Assembly (NCBI GenBank): GCA_029059935.1
Contig: JAIDUZ010000086.1
Location: forward strand, 1 to 41,245
Direction: 5' to 3'
Length of the DNA stretch: 41,245 nucleotides
Origin: Alistipes sp.
Lineage (GTDB): Bacteria; Bacteroidota; Bacteroidia; Bacteroidales; Rikenellaceae
Shown here: positions 33,576 through 41,245 of the stretch, in pieces
Numbering within the stretch: position 1 is the first letter of the stretch
Layout of the letters: the number at the start of each line of letters is the position of its first letter
The notes under the pieces: generated by a model
What the model saw: only the letters and a program-made list of their open reading frames with translations
Database searches by the model: none
What the model was told of the DNA's origin: nothing
Program-made: the position numbers and the translations under genes

Positions 33576-34778
33576 ATGGAATCGCTCAAGGAACTCTACA
33601 AGATAGGGCACGGCCCGTCGAGCAGTCACACGATGGGCCCCAAGAAGGCGGCCGAAATCTTCCGCAAACGCTGTCTCGACGTCACCTCGTACCGCGTGAC
33701 GCTCTACGGCTCGCTTGCGGCCACGGGCAAAGGCCACCTGACCGACGCGGCCATCCTCGATTCGCTGACGCCCCATGCCCCCACCGAAATCGTGTGGCGC
33801 CCCGAAGAAATCCCGGCATTCCATCCCAACGGCATGCTGTTCGAAGGACTGCGCGGCAACGAGACCGTCGACAGCTGGAAAACATACAGCGTCGGGGGCG
33901 GCGCCCTGGCCGACGAAACCACCCGCCGCGAAGAACCGCGAAGCATCTACCCCATGACCACCATCGGCGAAATCAAGGAATGGTGCTATCGTGAGGGCAA
34001 AACCTACTGGGAATATGTCGACGACTGCGAGGGCCCCGAGATATGGGACTACCTCGACACCGTGTGGACGACCATGTGCGACACCATCCAGCGCGGACTC
34101 AACAACGACGGCGTACTGCCCGGCGGGCTGAAAGTGGCCCGCAAGGCGAGCACCTACATGGTCAAGTCGAAGAGCTATACGGCCTCGATGAGTTCGCGGG
34201 CCAAAATCTACGCCTACGCACTGGCCACCTCGGAAGAAAACGCCTCGGGCGGCATTGTCGTGACGGCCCCCACCTGCGGGTCGAGCGGCGTGGTGCCGGC
34301 CGTACTGCACCACCTGGCCACCTCGCGCGACTTCCTGCGCATCCGCATCCTCCGGGCTCTGGCCACGGCGGGACTCTTCGGCAATGTCGCCAAATTCAAC
34401 TCCTCGATTTCCGGCGCCGAAGTAGGCTGCCAGGGCGAGGTAGGCGTAGCCTGCGCCATGGCCGCAGCCGCAGCGTGCCAGCTTTTCGGCGGCACGCCGT
34501 CGCAAATCGAATATGCGGCCGAAATGGGGCTGGAACACCACCTGGGTCTCACGTGCGACCCGGTCTGCGGACTGGTGCAGGTGCCCTGCATCGAACGCAA
34601 CGCCGTGGCTGCCGCCCGAGCCCTCGATGCCAACATCTACGCCACGCTCTCCGACGGTTCGCACCTGGTGTCGTACGACAAGGTGGTGGAAGTGATGAAC
34701 GAAACCGGCCACAACCTCCCCTCGCTCTACCGCGAAACCGCCGAAGGCGGCCTGGCCAAGCGCTACGAACGGAAATAG
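33576..34778 (+). CDS. sdaA: L-serine dehydratase, iron-sulfur type
   Basis: 400 residues with beta and alpha parts in one chain. The start MESLKELYKIGHGPSSSHTMGP gives the GPSSSHTMGP motif of the family. Cys ligands for the iron-sulfur cluster are in TAPTCGSSGVVPAVL, TCDPVCGLVQVPCIERNA and near EVGCQGEVG. It turns L-serine into pyruvate and ammonia in the cytoplasm. The longer frame from 33489 runs through the tRNA and is not used. It stands just behind tRNA-Arg and converges on the LuxR-type gene, 7 nt away, without an obvious terminator. Confidence 0.95.
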   Translation: MESLKELYKIGHGPSSSHTMGPKKAAEIFRKRCLDVTSYRVTLYGSLAATGKGHLTDAAILDSLTPHAPTEIVWRPEEIPAFHPNGMLFEGLRGNETVDSWKTYSVGGGALADETTRREEPRSIYPMTTIGEIKEWCYREGKTYWEYVDDCEGPEIWDYLDTVWTTMCDTIQRGLNNDGVLPGGLKVARKASTYMVKSKSYTASMSSRAKIYAYALATSEENASGGIVVTAPTCGSSGVVPAVLHHLATSRDFLRIRILRALATAGLFGNVAKFNSSISGAEVGCQGEVGVACAMAAAAACQLFGGTPSQIEYAAEMGLEHHLGLTCDPVCGLVQVPCIERNAVAAARALDANIYATLSDGSHLVSYDKVVEVMNETGHNLPSLYRETAEGGLAKRYERK

Positions 34779-34785
34779 CCGCGCG

Positions 34786-35547
34786 CTACTCCAGCAGGCC
34801 GTGCACCGAGGCGTAACGCACAGCCTCCATCGAATTGTCCACGTTGAGTTTTTCCAGAATGCGCTGCCGATGCGTGTTGACCGTATGCACGCTGATGGCC
34901 AATTCGCCGGCAATCTCCTTGGAGAGCTTGCCCTGACCGATCAGACGCAGAATCTCCCGCTCCCGGCCCGAAAGCTGCGACTCCCGGCCGCTCTCCGCCG
35001 GAAACGGGAACGGAACCACCGCACCGGTGCGGAAATTGAGCAGCTGACTGCGCACGCCGTCCAGCGCCCCCTGGTTGGGCGACACGTCCAGCATACTCAA
35101 CGAAAGCCAGACATTGCCCCGCCGGTCGAACTCCAGTACCTGGAACTGCTCGATCACGCGGACATAGCGTCCGCAGGCCTCCACCCGATATTCGTTGATC
35201 AGTTTCATGTCGGGGGCCAATTCCTTATGCTCCAACAGATAGCGCATGCAGGCGATGCCGTTGCGGTGCAGGGTCCACAAATCGTCGGGATGGATATGCC
35301 GGCTGAAATAAGCCGCGTCCTCCGTCGCGATACCCTCCATGTCGTAATGGAACAACTCCGCAAAATTATACGAGGCGAAGACATGACGGCGACGATACAT
35401 GTCGAAGACCGAGATTCCGCTGTTGGCCACCCGGGCCAGCAGCGTCAACCGTGCGATGTGGCGGTCCAGCACCGAGTAGTCCAACTCCCCGGCATCGAAA
35501 TGCTGCGCATCCAGCAAACTTTCATATTCGCGCTGCAACGCTTCCAT
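34786..35547 (-). CDS. LuxR-type transcriptional regulator with PAS-like sensor
   Basis: 253 residues. The C-terminal 65 residues form a LuxR/NarL-type helix-turn-helix (LSGREREILRLIGQGKLSKEIAGELAISVHTVNTHRQRIL, about 188-230). The N-terminal part resembles a PAS fold (GISVFDMYRRRHVFASYNFAELFHYD, HIHPDDLWTLHRNG), with no receiver domain or phospho-Asp site. Probably a cytoplasmic sensor-regulator. It is divergent from the outer membrane protein gene at 35621, which it may control. Confidence 0.85.
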   Translation of the reverse strand: MEALQREYESLLDAQHFDAGELDYSVLDRHIARLTLLARVANSGISVFDMYRRRHVFASYNFAELFHYDMEGIATEDAAYFSRHIHPDDLWTLHRNGIACMRYLLEHKELAPDMKLINEYRVEACGRYVRVIEQFQVLEFDRRGNVWLSLSMLDVSPNQGALDGVRSQLLNFRTGAVVPFPFPAESGRESQLSGREREILRLIGQGKLSKEIAGELAISVHTVNTHRQRILEKLNVDNSMEAVRYASVHGLLE

Positions 35548-35565
35548 TAATGATTTTTCAGTATT

Positions 35566-35586
35566 GCCCGGGCAGAATAACCGGGC
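35566..35586. promoter_or_regulatory. Inverted repeat in the divergent luxR/omp gap
   Basis: GCCCGG and CCGGGC separated by nine bases, between two divergent genes 73 bp apart; TTACTTTG just beyond could be the -7 box of the 35621 gene. A possible site for the regulator. Confidence 0.45.
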
Positions 35587-35620
35587 TTACTTTGCAGTGC
35601 AAATTTAACAAAAACACACC

Positions 35621-36163
35621 ATGAAAAAAATCCTTCTTACAGCCACACTGCTGCTCGCAGCATTCGGTGCTTCGGCACAACTCCATGTCGACCTGCGCGC
35701 CGGAGCCGCGGTCGCCAGCTTCGGCGACCGGCACCTCAAACTGGGCCTCCGCACCGGAATCGGCGTCGAGTACCTTTTCGGCGACCGCTTCGGCATCCGC
35801 ACGGGACTGTTCTACACGAACAAGGGAGCCTCGACCACCAGCGACGTCATCGACTACAGCCACGCCATCCGGCTCTCCTACCTCGACATCCCCGTCGAGG
35901 CCGTCGGCTCGTTCCGGCTGGCCGGACGCACCCGACTCGAAGTGCACGCGGGCCCCTATGCCGCCTGCCGCGTACGGAGCGTATTGCCCGAAGGCACGCA
36001 GTACGACGCCAAACGCTGCGAACTCGGCATCGGGGCCGGAATCGATTTCGTAATCGGACGATTCGTCGTAGGCCCCGAAGTACAATACGGTCTGACGCGG
36101 CTTGCCAAAACGGGCAGCGACCACGCCACGACCTATGCACTGACACTGGGCTATCGGTTCTGA
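35621..36163 (+). CDS. Small outer-membrane beta-barrel protein
   Basis: 180 residues with a signal peptide (MKKILLTATLLLAAFGASAQ). Repeated amphipathic strands (LHVDLRAGAAVASFG, KLGLRTGIGVEYLFG, FGIRTGLFYTNKGAS, IRLSYLDIPVEAVGSF, TRLEVHAGPYAACR, CELGIGAGIDFVIG) and a C-terminal YALTLGYRF end fit an 8-stranded barrel of the porin/opacity type (PorT-like). Function unknown. Ends in a strong terminator. Confidence 0.85.
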   Translation: MKKILLTATLLLAAFGASAQLHVDLRAGAAVASFGDRHLKLGLRTGIGVEYLFGDRFGIRTGLFYTNKGASTTSDVIDYSHAIRLSYLDIPVEAVGSFRLAGRTRLEVHAGPYAACRVRSVLPEGTQYDAKRCELGIGAGIDFVIGRFVVGPEVQYGLTRLAKTGSDHATTYALTLGYRF

Positions 36164-36195
36164 ACCGTCCATCGCGGCCCGTCCGCAAGCAACAA

Positions 36196-36230
36196 AGAAT
36201 CCGCTCCGGAAAACCGGAGCGGATTCTTTT
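36196..36230 (+). terminator. Terminator between omp and rpoC ends
   Basis: Fourteen-bp stem AGAATCCGCTCCGG/CCGGAGCGGATTCT with an AAAA loop and TTT. Convergent with rpoC, so it may serve both strands. Confidence 0.88.
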
Positions 36231-36277
36231 GACGGAACGGCCACCCGACAGGGGGCCCTCCGGGAAATGTTCTGCGA

Positions 36278-40537
<4,260 letters not shown>

Positions 40538-40570
40538 ATCGTTTGTTTTTTTCTTTTCCTCTAAAAACCC

Positions 40571-41245
<675 letters not shown>

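Overview
The window looks like the chromosome of a GC-rich Bacteroidales, most likely Alistipes or a close relative. The grounds are repeated Bacteroidetes-type promoters (TTTG, about 19-20 nt, then TAnnTTTG), a fimbrillin operon of FimA/Mfa-type lipoproteins, a Bacteroidetes-style rpoBC pair and GC-rich codons. The genus call is inference.

Layout. 1-745: palindromic repeat, a solitary copy of a structured RNA element (S0) with its own promoter on the minus strand, then tRNA-Ser(GGA). 1134-6194: a cupin gene, then a cobalamin riboswitch with an intrinsic terminator in front of three exported proteins (DUF4465-type lipoprotein, PKD-like surface lipoprotein, nucleoside hydrolase fused to an FmdE-like domain). 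6281-8130: tRNA-Ser(TGA), an HU-family protein and a class I/II aminotransferase.

8168-30481 is the accessory heart and is all on the minus strand. In transcription order it holds a fimbrial operon (OmpA/DUF3575-type protein, anchor-like lipoprotein, four fimbrillin-like lipoproteins and a large tip adhesin with a C-terminal C-type-lectin-like domain), eight cassettes in the adhesin's 3' region, a double terminator, a new promoter, a MutS-like gene, an avd-type four-helix-bundle gene, thirteen cassettes, and a reverse transcriptase of the diversity-generating-retroelement (DGR) type (GLPIGNLTSQ, YVDD). Each cassette of about 0.4 kb joins a structured RNA element of 140-180 nt (S) to a segment of about 190 nt (U) that encodes an alternative version of the adhesin's last 60-odd residues. 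U segments stay open in the adhesin frame although they have no start codons. S elements keep a 9-bp hairpin with a YACG-type loop by compensatory base changes. A 3505-bp block (cassettes 1-8 plus most of U9) is present twice, at 9405-12909 and 17062-20566. The second copy is joined to the adhesin gene exactly inside its variable region. The expressed end looks like U12 sequence joined to U9 sequence. I find no classical adenine-rich template repeat. The likely purpose is to change the receptor-binding tip of a pilus, using an RT, an Avd-like protein, a MutS-like protein and an archive of silent variants carried on structured RNA. This would differ from a standard single-template DGR.

30858-36163: divergent promoters, a FadL-type outer membrane protein, tRNA-Arg(CCT), L-serine dehydratase, a LuxR-type regulator and a small outer-membrane barrel. 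36278-41245: rpoC and the 3' end of rpoB, ordinary housekeeping.
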